NCBI RefSeq assembly: GCF_000364625.1
Contig: NZ_KB822599.1
Coordinates: forward strand, 246,663-310,662
Direction of reading: 5' to 3'
Source: Pseudomonas thermotolerans DSM 14292
GTDB taxonomy: Bacteria; Pseudomonadota; Gammaproteobacteria; Pseudomonadales; Pseudomonadaceae
Length of the DNA stretch: 64,000 bases
Shown here: positions 11,559 to 19,174 of the stretch, piece by piece
How the letters are laid out: each line of letters begins with the position of its first letter
Position numbering within the stretch: the first letter of the stretch is position 1
Position numbers and translations under genes: made by a program
The notes under the pieces: generated by a model
Told to the model about the DNA's origin: nothing
Databases searched by the model: none
What the model saw: only the letters and a program-made list of their open reading frames with translations

Positions 11559-11825
11559 TCAGCGCAGCTGGCTGTCCTTGCTGCCGCGCCGGTTGTAGCC
11601 GCTGAAGGTGGCGCGGGCCTTGTCCAGCTCGCTCTGGCAGGCCACGCACAGGCGCACGCCGGGAATCGCCTGGCGGCGCGCCTCGGGGATGGGCGCATCG
11701 CACTCGGCGCAGTGGCTCAGGCTCTCGCCGCGCGGCAGTTCGCTGCGCGCCCGGGCGACAGCATCGGCAATGGTGTCGTCGATCTGCTCCTGCACGTTGT
11801 CGTCACTGGTCCAGCCACCGGCCAT
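11559..11825 (-). CDS. Small DksA/TraR C4-type zinc-finger protein
   Basis: An 88-residue protein with one four-cysteine zinc site (CAECDAP ... RLCVACQSEL) in the second half and a short acidic helix (DDNVQEQIDDTIADAVARA) before it. This is the YbiI/TraR-like layout rather than full-length DksA (about 150 residues), whose long coiled-coil is missing. Such proteins bind the RNA polymerase secondary channel, but that is unproven for this subgroup. The ATG at 11825 is preferred over a start two codons upstream. It converges on the Hsp70 gene. Confidence 0.85.
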   Translation of the reverse strand: MAGGWTSDDNVQEQIDDTIADAVARARSELPRGESLSHCAECDAPIPEARRQAIPGVRLCVACQSELDKARATFSGYNRRGSKDSQLR

Positions 11826-11913
11826 GGGCACCTCCGCCGCGAGTCGTCCACCCGCACAGATATGCCCGCCAATGGACGCTTTGGCAAGCCCCGGCCGGAG
11901 CCTCTACGGCGCG

Positions 11914-12780
11914 CTACTCGCGGACGTCCATGAATTCCCGCGCCCAGGCCTGGTAGTCCTCCGGTTGGGTGTACTTGTGGGCCAGCTCCGAGGCGCTCAG
12001 CGGCGTGGCGCCGGCCAGCTGGCGCTGCTCGCGCAGGCAGTCGTAAGTGGCCTTGATCGCCGCGAAGTAGGCGGCGTGGCCGTTGACCACGATGCGCACG
12101 CCCAGCGCGGCGAGGCGCTGGTTGTCGCGCAGCTTGGGGTTGCCGTAGGTGACCAGCATCAGCGGGATGCTCAACTGCCCGGCGATCGCCTCCAGGTGCT
12201 CGAAGTCGCGCACCCCGACCAGGCAGATGCCGTCGGCGCCGGCTTCCTGGTAGGCCACCGCACGGGCGATGCAGTCCTCGGTGCTCTGCACTCCGGCGTG
12301 GGTGCGGGCGATGATCGCCAGCTCGGGATCGACGCGCGCCTCCAGGGCCGCGCGGATCTTGCCGACGCCCTCCTCCAGGCTGATCAGGTCGGTGGACTTG
12401 CGACCGTACTGGGCCGGCAGCAGGGTGTCCTCGATGGTCAGCGCGGCCACCCCGGCACGTTCCAGCTCGACCACCGTGCGCATGGTGTTGAGGGCGTTGC
12501 CGTAGCCGTGGTCGGCGTCGGCGATCACCGGCAGGCGGGCGACGCGGCCGATGCGAGTGGCCTGTTCGGCGAACTCGCTCAAGGTGATCAGGGCGAAGTC
12601 CGGCGCGGCCAGCACCTGCAGGGAGGCTACCGAGCCGCCGAGGATGCCCACCTCGAAGCCGAGGTCGGCGGCGATGCGCGCGGACATGGGGTCGAACACC
12701 GAGGCAGTGTGATAACAGGCGGGGAACTTCAGCAGCGTGCGAAAGGCACGGCGCAGTTCCTGGGGAGAAACTCTGTACAT
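11914..12780 (-). CDS. Oxaloacetate decarboxylase of the isocitrate lyase/PEP mutase superfamily
   Basis: A 288-residue TIM-barrel enzyme beginning [19 protein letters not shown]. Superfamily markers are [37 protein letters not shown] (Mg2+-binding DADHG) and [12 protein letters not shown]. The close P. aeruginosa relative PA4872 was shown to decarboxylate oxaloacetate to pyruvate; the same activity is inferred here. It lacks the KKCGH-type catalytic loop of isocitrate lyases. The ATG at 12780 gives the known length; an upstream in-frame ATG at 12819 would add 13 unlikely residues. Confidence 0.85.
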   Translation of the reverse strand: MYRVSPQELRRAFRTLLKFPACYHTASVFDPMSARIAADLGFEVGILGGSVASLQVLAAPDFALITLSEFAEQATRIGRVARLPVIADADHGYGNALNTMRTVVELERAGVAALTIEDTLLPAQYGRKSTDLISLEEGVGKIRAALEARVDPELAIIARTHAGVQSTEDCIARAVAYQEAGADGICLVGVRDFEHLEAIAGQLSIPLMLVTYGNPKLRDNQRLAALGVRIVVNGHAAYFAAIKATYDCLREQRQLAGATPLSASELAHKYTQPEDYQAWAREFMDVRE

Positions 12781-13068
12781 GATCGGTTCCAGAAGAGGCG
12801 AAACGGTTGGCCGGCGCACGGGCCGGTCACACTAGCACAACGAGACGTGCAGCAGGCGGCTGGCGCATCGTACACGGGGTGCGGCGACCGCTGACACGCC
12901 GACCCGGCCGGGCGACGCCCTGCGCCGCCTGTGAATACCCAGCAAGCAGCGTGCCGGCTGGCCCTTCCCGGCCTCCCGCAGCCGCAGGGCCCGATTGCCA
13001 CTCGGCCCGGAACCACCACGGAATTTTCACATGTCGGGGCCTATGCTAGCCCCGTGATTTGCTCCTCT

Positions 13069-13097
13069 TGCCCCGCTTCATGGCGGGGCATTTTGTT
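13069..13097 (+). terminator. Rho-independent terminator on the plus strand, without an obvious gene
   Basis: Perfect 8-base arms TGCCCCGC (13069-13076) and GCGGGGCA (13083-13090) with a six-base loop are followed by TTTTGTTT. The form is that of a good intrinsic terminator for plus-strand transcription, yet the nearest upstream gene is on the other strand. It may end a small RNA. Confidence 0.6.
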
Positions 13098-13118
13098 TCC
13101 GGCGTCCGGAAAAATGCG

Positions 13119-13142
13119 AAAAGCCCGCGCGGGGCGGGCTTC
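13119..13142 (-). terminator. Terminator of tRNA-Thr
   Basis: Read on the minus strand, the arms AAGCCCGC and GCGGGCTT form a stem followed by TTTTCGCATTTTT. It lies about 32 bases downstream of the tRNA 3' end. Confidence 0.7.
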
Positions 13143-13173
13143 TGCGGGATTCCGGCGGAGCGGAAAGCGGATC

Positions 13174-13249
13174 TGGTGCCGGATATAGGGATCGAACCTA
13201 CGACCTTCGCGTTACGAGTGCGCTGCTCTACCAGCTGAGCTAATCCGGC
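13174..13249 (-). tRNA. tRNA-Thr (anticodon CGT)
   Basis: A complete 76-base cloverleaf on the minus strand: acceptor arm GCCGGAT pairing with ATCCGGC, D-loop AGCTCAGCTGGTAGAGC, anticodon loop CTCGTAA giving CGT (reads ACG, threonine), and T-arm GGTTCGATCCC. The 3' CCA is encoded. It stands alone, with its own terminator. Confidence 0.95.
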
Positions 13250-13342
13250 GTGGGCTGCAAATCTACACAAACCGGAAGAGAAATGGCACTCCCCCCGCGC
13301 AACGAATTGCCCCGGCAGCGCCTGCCGCGCTTCCGGAGCGGG

Positions 13343-13501
13343 TCAACGCCTGGCGATGATGTACACGGCGTGGACGATGCCGGGAATGTAGCCGAGCAGG
13401 GTGAGCAGGATGTTCAGCCAGAAGGCCCCGGCGAAGCCGACCTGGAGGAACACGCCGAGCGGCGGCAGGAGGATGGCGATGAGGATGCGGATCAGGTCCA
13501 T
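13343..13501 (-). CDS. Pmp3/YqaE-family small membrane protein
   Basis: A 52-residue peptide, MDLIRILIAILLPPLGVFL at the start and two hydrophobic helices joined by a short loop, with the signature LLTLLGYIPGIVHAVYII in the second. This is the UPF0057/Pmp3 family of tiny inner-membrane proteins linked to salt and membrane-potential stress in other organisms. The frame extends upstream to 13543, but the ATG at 13501 gives the exact family length. Confidence 0.9.
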   Translation of the reverse strand: MDLIRILIAILLPPLGVFLQVGFAGAFWLNILLTLLGYIPGIVHAVYIIARR

Positions 13502-13558
13502 GAATGGTCTCCCTGTGGATGGCTTCTGTGCAATCGACCGCACCCACCCCGCCGTGGT

Positions 13559-13864
13559 TCAGTCCTTCTCGAAACGCTCGAGCAGACGGCGCAGGCGCAG
13601 GTTCTCGCGGCGCAGCTGCTCCACTTCGCCGAGCAGGTCGAGGGCCACCGCCACCCCTGCCCAGTCCAGCGCCAGCTCACGCTGCAGGCGCGCGGCGCGG
13701 CGCAGCAGGTGCAGAGCCTGCTGATCGAAGCGCCAGTTCTCCGGTCGTTCGCCGCGCGGCTCGACGATGCCATGGGCGACGATCTCCACCAGGTAGGCGC
13801 GCTCCAGGCCGGTCAGCTGACAGACCTCCTCGACATCGAACTCGATGATCAGGCTGCTCTTCAT
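13559..13864 (-). CDS. cbpM: Chaperone modulator CbpM
   Basis: A 101-residue MerR-like helical protein that binds and inhibits the J-domain of CbpA. Recognisable features are [28 protein letters not shown], then [23 protein letters not shown] and a C-terminal heptad helix ([21 protein letters not shown]). Its ATG overlaps the cbpA stop (ATGA), so it is translated from the same message right after its partner. Confidence 0.92.
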   Translation of the reverse strand: MKSSLIIEFDVEEVCQLTGLERAYLVEIVAHGIVEPRGERPENWRFDQQALHLLRRAARLQRELALDWAGVAVALDLLGEVEQLRRENLRLRRLLERFEKD

Positions 13865-14808
13865 GCTTGTCGCCTCCAGTTGCTGCGCGGATCGAAGGCG
13901 GCCTGCCCAGCCAGCTGCGTCCACAGCTCACGGCTGCGCGCATCGCTGCCCGGCGGCATCACCACCTTGAGCAGGGCGTAGAGGTCGCCATGACCGCCAT
14001 GCCGGGTGGCCAGGCCCTTGCCGCGGATGCGCAGGCGCTGGCCGGTCTGGCTGTTGGCCGGCACGCTGAGCTGGATGCGCCCGTCCAGGGTCGGCACCTC
14101 GATGCGCGTGCCCAGCGCCGCCTCCCAGGGCGCCAGCGGCACGGTGAGCAGCAGATCGTGGCCGTCCACCTCGAACAGCGGATGGGGCACGAAGCGGATC
14201 ACCAGGTAGAGGTCGCCGGCCGGCCCGCCGCCGATCCCCGGCGCGCCCTGGCCCTTGACACGAATGCGCTCGCCATCCAGCACCCCGCGGGGGATCTTCA
14301 CGTTGAGGCTCTTCTGCTGCTCGCCGAGGCGCCGGCCGTCGGCGGCATACCGCGGCACCGTGATGGTCACCGGCTTGGCCTCGTTGCCCAGGGTCTCCTC
14401 GAGGAACAGCGGCAGCTCCACCTCCAGGTCGCGACCGCGGCGGCTGCGGGCCTGCCCGCCCGCGCCGCGGCCGGCGCCGAACAGGCTCTCGAAGAACTCC
14501 GAGAAGTCGAAGTCGCCGGACCGGCGGAGGTCCTCGAAATCGCCGGCGCCGCCCCGCCAGCCCGGCGGCGGTTCGAAGCGCTGGCCGCGGCTGCCGTAGC
14601 GGCGCAGCTCGTCGTACTCGGCGCGCTTCTGTGGATCGCCGAGCACCTCGTAGGCCTCGGCAATCTCCTTGAAATGCTCCTCGGCGCCCGCTTCCTTGTT
14701 GACGTCCGGGTGGTACTTGCGGGCCAGCCGGCGGTAGGCGGTCTTGATGGTCTTGGCGTCGGCGTCCGGCGCCACGCCGAGCACTGCATAGTAGTCCTTG
14801 AACTCCAT
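13861..14808 (-). CDS. cbpA: Curved-DNA-binding protein / DnaJ-class co-chaperone CbpA
   Basis: A 315-residue protein: J-domain at residues 1-70 ([21 protein letters not shown] with the HPD at KYHPDVN), a glycine-rich linker to about residue 125 (GRGAGG), then two C-terminal beta-sandwich domains ending in the dimer region. There is no DnaJ zinc-finger, which separates CbpA from DnaJ. It stimulates DnaK and binds DNA in E. coli. ATG 14808 follows GAGGAGGCACC, an excellent ribosome site. It is co-transcribed with cbpM. Confidence 0.92.
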   Translation of the reverse strand: MEFKDYYAVLGVAPDADAKTIKTAYRRLARKYHPDVNKEAGAEEHFKEIAEAYEVLGDPQKRAEYDELRRYGSRGQRFEPPPGWRGGAGDFEDLRRSGDFDFSEFFESLFGAGRGAGGQARSRRGRDLEVELPLFLEETLGNEAKPVTITVPRYAADGRRLGEQQKSLNVKIPRGVLDGERIRVKGQGAPGIGGGPAGDLYLVIRFVPHPLFEVDGHDLLLTVPLAPWEAALGTRIEVPTLDGRIQLSVPANSQTGQRLRIRGKGLATRHGGHGDLYALLKVVMPPGSDARSRELWTQLAGQAAFDPRSNWRRQA

Positions 14809-14883
14809 GGTGCCTCCTCGCTGCAACCCTCACAGCATAGGAAACGCCAAGGCGACCTGCCGCGGCTTGATCCAGGTCAGCGC

Positions 14884-15774
14884 TCAGCAGCCATCGGCGC
14901 GCAGACGCGCGGCGTGCTCCAGGTAGAGGGCCACCGGATCCACGCCGAGGCCGACCCGGCCGTGGCTCTGGTTGACGATGTCCAGGTGGTCGAGTGGGTA
15001 GTCGTCGCGGATCACCCGGCCCAGGTGCGCGCTGCGCCGCCCCACCATGCCGTCGTTCTCCCCCGCCTCGCGGACGAAGCATCGAGCGAATAGCCGGCAG
15101 CAGTAGTGGGACAGATCCAGGCGGTTGCCGCCGCGCTCGGTTCGCCCCGGCTGGAGTGTCCCGGACCAGGAGTAGTAGCGCACCCCGTTCACCTCGGCCG
15201 GGCCCTGGCCGCCCCAGGTCTCCGGCAGGCCCTGCGGGTAGCGGCGGTTGAACGCAGCCACTCCGGCGCTGGTTAGCGAGGCATGGGCGGCGCGCGCGTC
15301 GAGGGGCAGCGGAGGGCCCTGATAGCCGCGCTCCAGACGGGCCAGCAGGCGCGCCAATCCGTGCATCATGGCGACCAGCACGCGCTCGCGGAGGCTGCCC
15401 GGCGGCACCTGGCGGGCCAGGTAGTCGGCCAGCTCGGACCCCTGGTTGGGCCCGGCCACCGAGGTCACCGAGGCGACCCGCTGCGGGCGCACGGCGGCGG
15501 CGTAGCGGGCGGTCAGGGCACCTTGGCTGTGGCCGATCAGGTTGACCCTGTCCGCGCCGGTCTGCACGCAGATGCGCTCGATCTCGGCGAGCAGCTGTTC
15601 GCCGCGCACCTCGCTGCCGTGCAGGGAGGAGACCAGCACCGGATGGACCTGCGCGCCGGCGCGGCGAAGCGCCTCGTCGATGCGGTACCAGTAGGGGTAG
15701 CCGGGCAGCCGCACGAAGCCCAGCAGCCCGGGCACCAGCACCAGCGGATAGCGGGTTCGCGCCTCGTCCCCCAT
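14884..15774 (-). CDS. Family I.1-like triacylglycerol lipase without a signal peptide
   Basis: A 296-residue alpha/beta hydrolase that follows Pseudomonas LipA almost end to end: YPLVLVPGLLGF, VNLIGHSQGALTARYAAAVRP (nucleophile Ser83), ENDGMVG (Asp241) and LDHLDIVNQ (His263). From MGDEARTRYPLV the protein enters the hydrolase fold at once, so no secretion signal exists, and the upstream frame has no plausible one. The two cysteines that make the LipA disulfide appear replaced (Gly/Trp region near 187 and Arg-Arg near 247), and no lif foldase gene is near. A cytoplasmic esterase or lipase, perhaps acting on storage or membrane lipid, is inferred. Confidence 0.85.
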   Translation of the reverse strand: MGDEARTRYPLVLVPGLLGFVRLPGYPYWYRIDEALRRAGAQVHPVLVSSLHGSEVRGEQLLAEIERICVQTGADRVNLIGHSQGALTARYAAAVRPQRVASVTSVAGPNQGSELADYLARQVPPGSLRERVLVAMMHGLARLLARLERGYQGPPLPLDARAAHASLTSAGVAAFNRRYPQGLPETWGGQGPAEVNGVRYYSWSGTLQPGRTERGGNRLDLSHYCCRLFARCFVREAGENDGMVGRRSAHLGRVIRDDYPLDHLDIVNQSHGRVGLGVDPVALYLEHAARLRADGC

Positions 15775-15922
15775 GACCTGCCTCCCTGCCCGGCGAATCA
15801 CTGTGCCACACCCTAGCACAGCCGTCCGGGGCACGGCGGCGAACTTCCCGGGCCCTGACCGGCTCCAACCTGGTGTGGGCCGGCAATCCGGTCGGCCCCG
15901 GGCCCACACAAGGAAACTGCCC

Positions 15923-16270
15923 ATGCCCAAGTCGATACTGCTCCCGCTCTGCCTGCTGGGTGCGGTGGCCGGCTGCGCCATCAAGCCCGAAAACCCGGTG
16001 GACTACTACACCTTCCGCAACCAGCCACTGGTCAGGCAGGTGGAGGACGGCATGAGCCGCCAGGAAGTCCTGCGCATCGGCGGCACGCCGTCCAGCGAGG
16101 TACCTCGCCAGCTGCACCCCGGCACCTGCCACAACTACATCCTCAACGAAGGCGGCGTGCAGCAGCCCTACTACGTGACCTTCGACTCCGCCGGGCGGGT
16201 CGACGGCAAGGGCTTCATGACCTGCGAGCGCCACGAGGCCAACCGGCGCGAGCTGGAGCAGAAGCTCTAG
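15923..16270 (+). CDS. osmE: Osmotically inducible lipoprotein OsmE
   Basis: A 115-residue lipoprotein: signal MPKSILLPLCLLGAVAGC with the lipobox AVAGC (Cys18), followed by the SmpA/OmlA-like fold with GMSRQEVLRIGGTPSSEV. The family is induced by osmotic stress and stationary phase in E. coli and sits in the envelope. The start follows AAGGAAACTGCCC. The +2 residue after the lipidated cysteine is Ala, which favours the outer membrane. Confidence 0.88.
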   Translation: MPKSILLPLCLLGAVAGCAIKPENPVDYYTFRNQPLVRQVEDGMSRQEVLRIGGTPSSEVPRQLHPGTCHNYILNEGGVQQPYYVTFDSAGRVDGKGFMTCERHEANRRELEQKL

Positions 16271-16271
16271 G

Positions 16272-16532
16272 CTACGGCGACGCGCCCAGACCGACCGACC
16301 GATCCAGCGCAGCACGGCCAGTGGCACGCCGAACACCACCAGGAACACCAGCAGCTCGTTGCTGAGGGGCTGCCGCTCCGTTCGCCGTGACTGGTCCGCA
16401 AGCGGTGGAGACCCGCTCGTTGCGGAGCGGCCGGATCCGGTTCCAGTCAAAGGAAGCGACGAGGATCGCCAGGGCGGCGAGCAGCAGGACCGGCACCGCG
16501 CTGCCCCAGCCCAGGACTCGACGGACGCTCAT
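16272..16532 (-). pseudogene. Probable remnant of an AsmA-like membrane protein gene
   Basis: The minus frame starts at ATG 16532 with a membrane anchor (VLLLAALAILVASFDWNRIRPLRNERVST). FDWNR-x-RP-x-x-NE-x-V is the usual N-terminus of AsmA-family proteins, which should continue with ATGRPFAI-type sequence for hundreds of residues. Here it degenerates at once into ACGPVTANG and ends after 86 codons. A second frame over 16270-16370 encodes an unrelated-looking hydrophobic stretch (LSNELLVFLVVFGVPLAVL). Truncation by deletion or frameshift is the simplest reading; a genuine short membrane protein cannot be excluded. Confidence 0.4.
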
Positions 16533-16744
16533 GCATTTCTCCTTGCCGGGTAGCGGCTAGGCCGCCACGGGGTGTCCGCCTTTCTATCGACAGCAGCGGA
16601 CTGCCGATGGCACGGCTTTTCCGACCGTTTCAGTCGGTTAATTGATTCCGTTGATAGTCACCATTAGCAACAAGAACTTCTATCTATCACCCCCGTGGCT
16701 ACCATGGCCCCGTAACCACTTCAGTCCCCCCTGGAGACCCGACC

Positions 16745-16993
16745 ATGAAAGTCCACGCTTTTGCAGCACTGCTTCTTGCCAGCCTCTCCGCGGGCGCCTT
16801 TGCCCTGCCCGCCGAGCCCTCCCAACCGCCGCACGCCCAGGAAGCCGCCGACGACACCCTGCTCGCCCGCGGCGACGGTTTCGAGCGCACCGGCGGCAAA
16901 GCCGACCGTCAGGCCCAGCCGGCCGACCACAGCCTGGACCTGGCCCGCGGCGGCTGGAAGCGTCTCGGCAGCCACGGCAATCGCAGCGTCTGA
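16745..16993 (+). CDS. Small secreted protein of unknown function
   Basis: An 82-residue protein I do not recognise. It has a good signal peptide (MKVHAFAALLLASLSAGAFA, cut before LPAEPS) and a short, hydrophilic, low-complexity mature part rich in Gly, Ala, Asp and Arg with no cysteines (DDTLLARGDGFERTGGKADR). A ribosome site CTGGAGACCCGACC precedes the ATG. It is flanked by the AsmA remnant and the DesT-like gene, with no sign of an operon. A periplasmic role is all that can be inferred. Confidence 0.65.
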   Translation: MKVHAFAALLLASLSAGAFALPAEPSQPPHAQEAADDTLLARGDGFERTGGKADRQAQPADHSLDLARGGWKRLGSHGNRSV

Positions 16994-17155
16994 GCCTGCG
17001 CCTCCCCAGCCTTGCCTGCCGGGAACGCCTGATCCCGGTCCTTTCCGCACCTGCGGCGACGCTGCCGATGCGGGCCGTCGAACCTCGGTTCAGACGCGCC
17101 GGCCCTGCGCCTGCGCGTCTTGCCTGAGGCCGCGGCAGCCCCTAAAGTGCCGCGC

Positions 17156-17800
17156 ATGCCCCGCCCCAGCCTTCGCGCCGAACAGAAACAGCAGACCCGT
17201 CAGGCCCTGATGGCGGCTGCGCGCAGTCTCATGGAGGGCGGCCGCGGCTTCTGCAGCCTGAGCCTGCGAGAGGTGACACGCAGCGCCGGCATAGTGCCGA
17301 CCGGCTTCTACCGGCACTTCGCCGATATGGACGAGCTGGGCTTGGCGCTGGTCGCCGAGGTGGGCGAAACCTTCCGCGCCGCCATCCGCCAGGTACGCCA
17401 CCACGAATTCGAGCTGGGCGGACTCATCGACGCCTCGGTGGGCATCTTCCTCGGCGCGGTGGAAGCCAATCGCGCCCAGTTCCTGTTCCTCGCCCGCGAG
17501 CAGTACGGCGGCTCGCTGCCGGTGCGCCAGGCGATCGCCGCGTTGCGCCAAAGCATCACCGACGACCTGGCCGCCGACCTGCGCCTGATGAACCGCATGC
17601 CGCACCTCGACGATGCGGCACTCGACGTGCTCGCCGACCTAATCGTCAAGACAGTGTTCGCCACCCTGCCGGAACTCATCGACCCGCCGGCTCCCGGCCA
17701 GCCGGCGCACCTGAGCGCCGCCGAGAAGATCACCCAGCAGCTGCGCTTCATCATGATCGGCGGCAAGCACTGGCTCGGTCTGGGCAAGCTGCGCCGCTGA
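17156..17800 (+). CDS. desT: TetR-family regulator, DesT type
   Basis: A 214-residue repressor. The N-terminal helix-turn-helix is RAEQKQQTRQALMAAARSLMEGG through SLREVTRSAGIVPTGFYRHFADMDELG, the wording of the DesT/FabR group that senses the saturated to unsaturated acyl-CoA balance. In P. aeruginosa desT lies directly before ureE, as here. However the desCB desaturase genes that it controls there are not adjacent in this window. ATG 17156 follows a weak ribosome site; an in-frame ATG at 17120 (GTG/ATG region) would add 12 residues. Confidence 0.78.
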   Translation: MPRPSLRAEQKQQTRQALMAAARSLMEGGRGFCSLSLREVTRSAGIVPTGFYRHFADMDELGLALVAEVGETFRAAIRQVRHHEFELGGLIDASVGIFLGAVEANRAQFLFLAREQYGGSLPVRQAIAALRQSITDDLAADLRLMNRMPHLDDAALDVLADLIVKTVFATLPELIDPPAPGQPAHLSAAEKITQQLRFIMIGGKHWLGLGKLRR

Positions 17801-17811
17801 CCCTTCGCCAG

Positions 17812-17828
17812 AGCACCATGATGGTGCA
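17812..17828 (+). promoter_or_regulatory. NtrC-type enhancer site upstream of ureE
   Basis: The 17-base dyad AGCACCATGATGGTGCA matches the NtrC consensus TGCACYA-NNN-TGGTGCA at every defined position but the first. It lies about 107 bp before the sigma-54 promoter at 17934, a normal distance for an NtrC enhancer. A half-site GCACCA follows at 17843-17848. Together they predict activation under nitrogen limitation. Confidence 0.7.
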
Positions 17829-17933
17829 CCCAGGCCCCGCGCGCACCAAATGAAACCTGGCCGAACGGCCATCTTCGTGCACGACGGCGGTCCGCCACCG
17901 CCAACCAGCGGGCCGAGGGCCATGCGGGAAGAT

Positions 17934-17949
17934 TGGCAAGCCCCTTGCT
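17934..17949 (+). promoter_or_regulatory. Sigma-54 type -24/-12 promoter for ureEFG
   Basis: The element TGGCAAGCCCCTTGCT has GG at 17935-17936 and GC at 17947-17948 with exactly ten bases between, matching TGGCACG-N4-TTGC except for one base. It ends 35 bp before the ureE ATG. It is the promoter partner of the NtrC-type site upstream. Confidence 0.72.
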
Positions 17950-17983
17950 CTGGACCTTCCATCCATCCCTGGAAGCCTGCCCT

Positions 17984-18484
17984 ATGTTGGTGATTCAGCA
18001 ACGCATCGCGCCCCGCGACCACTGGGACGCCGAACTGCACCTGAGCTACGAGGCACGCAGCAAGTGTCGGCTGCGCTGCTTCACCAGCAGCGGCGAGGAG
18101 GTCGGCCTGTTCCTCGAACGCGGCCAGCCGCCGCTGCACCACGGCGAATGCCTGCTGGCCCGTGACGGCCGCGTGGTGCGCGTGTGTGCCAAACCGGAAC
18201 GCCTGCTCCACGTCACCTGCGCTAGCCCCCTGGAGCTGACCCGCGCCGCCTACCACCTGGGCAACCGGCACGTCGCCCTGCAGCTAGGCGACGGCTGGCT
18301 GCGCCTGCCCGAGGACCACGTGCTGGAGGCCATGCTGAAACAACTCGGCGCCCGGGTGGAACGCATCGAGGCTCCCTACCAGCCGGAGCACGGCGCCTAC
18401 GGCGGCGGCCACCACCACTCCCACGGCGGCGAGGCGGAGTTCCACTACGCGCCGCGCCTGCACCAGTTCGGTGTGCGTCCATGA
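17984..18484 (+). CDS. ureE: Urease nickel metallochaperone UreE
   Basis: A 166-residue protein with the two UreE domains: an N-terminal peptide-binding part (MLVIQQRIAPRDHWDAELHLSYEARSK) and the metal-binding part with LGNRHVALQ and a histidine-rich tail (GGGHHHSHGGEAEFHYAP). The tail binds extra nickel. UreE passes Ni2+ to UreG in the UreDFG complex. ATG 17984 is chosen because it starts the conserved domain. Its stop overlaps the ureF ATG by four bases. Confidence 0.94.
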   Translation: MLVIQQRIAPRDHWDAELHLSYEARSKCRLRCFTSSGEEVGLFLERGQPPLHHGECLLARDGRVVRVCAKPERLLHVTCASPLELTRAAYHLGNRHVALQLGDGWLRLPEDHVLEAMLKQLGARVERIEAPYQPEHGAYGGGHHHSHGGEAEFHYAPRLHQFGVRP

Positions 18485-19158
18485 CATCCTCCGCCTGGGC
18501 CCTACTGCGCCTGGCCAGCCCGCAGCTGCCGATAGGCGGCTACAGCTATTCCCAAGGCCTGGAGCTGGCTGTAGAGCAACGCCTGGTCCACGACCCGGCA
18601 ACTGCCCGGCGCTGGCTGGCCGACCAGTTGCTGCTCAACCTGGCACGCTTCGAGGCACCGCTCCTGCTCGCTCATTGCCGGGCCGCGGCGGCCGGCGACT
18701 GGTCGCGCCTGCATGAACTGGCCGCCCTGCACCGGGCCAGCCGCGAGACCCGCGAGCTGCATCTGGAAAGCCGACAGATGGGCTACTCGCTGCAACAGCT
18801 GCTCGACGGCCTGCCGGAACTGGACGGACCGACCCGCGAACGGCTCGCCGGCATCGAGGAGCCCGGTCTGGCCCTGGCCTGGGCGCTGGCCGCGCGGGCC
18901 TGGGGGATCGCCGCCGAGGATGCCCTGGCCGCCTGGCTATGGGGCTGGCTGGAGAACCAGCTGGCGGTGCTGATGAAGACCCTTCCGCTCGGTCAGCAAG
19001 CCGCCCAGCGCCTCACCTCGGAGCTGCTGCCCAGCCTGGAGGACGCACGGCGCCTGGCCGAGCAGCTCGACGAAGATGCCTGGGGCAGCGCCGCCTTCGG
19101 CCTGGCCTTGGCGAGCATGGCGCACGAGCGCCAGTACAGCCGACTTTTCCGCTCATGA
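18481..19158 (+). CDS. ureF: Urease accessory protein UreF
   Basis: A 225-residue all-helical protein starting [27 protein letters not shown], the UreF hallmark (LPxGxYSxSxGLE). It bridges UreD and UreG and acts as checkpoint for UreG GTP hydrolysis during nickel insertion. The C-terminal region [15 protein letters not shown] is also typical. It begins in the stop codon of ureE and ends 16 bases before ureG. Confidence 0.95.
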   Translation: MTSSAWALLRLASPQLPIGGYSYSQGLELAVEQRLVHDPATARRWLADQLLLNLARFEAPLLLAHCRAAAAGDWSRLHELAALHRASRETRELHLESRQMGYSLQQLLDGLPELDGPTRERLAGIEEPGLALAWALAARAWGIAAEDALAAWLWGWLENQLAVLMKTLPLGQQAAQRLTSELLPSLEDARRLAEQLDEDAWGSAAFGLALASMAHERQYSRLFRS

Positions 19159-19174
19159 AACAAGGAACCCCACA

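Larger units (their letters stand above)
12781..13173. other. Intergenic region with hairpins, no supported gene
   Basis: Between the decarboxylase gene and tRNA-Thr no reading frame has coding character. The region holds a stem at 13035-13054 (arms CGGGGC and GCCCCG), a plus-strand terminator-like hairpin at 13069-13097, and the minus-strand tRNA terminator at 13119-13142. The plus-strand hairpin has no plus-strand gene upstream of it. Confidence 0.6.

Noticed and set aside
13046..13270. Minus-strand 74-codon frame containing GLAQLVEQRTRNAKVVGSIP
   Set aside because: This is the well-known false protein obtained by translating across a tRNA gene; here it covers tRNA-Thr.
16270..16370. Separate gene for the hydrophobic stretch LSNELLVFLVVFGVPLAVL on the minus strand
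   Set aside because: No start codon or ribosome site precedes it and the frame runs on antisense through osmE; it is treated as part of the decayed region.
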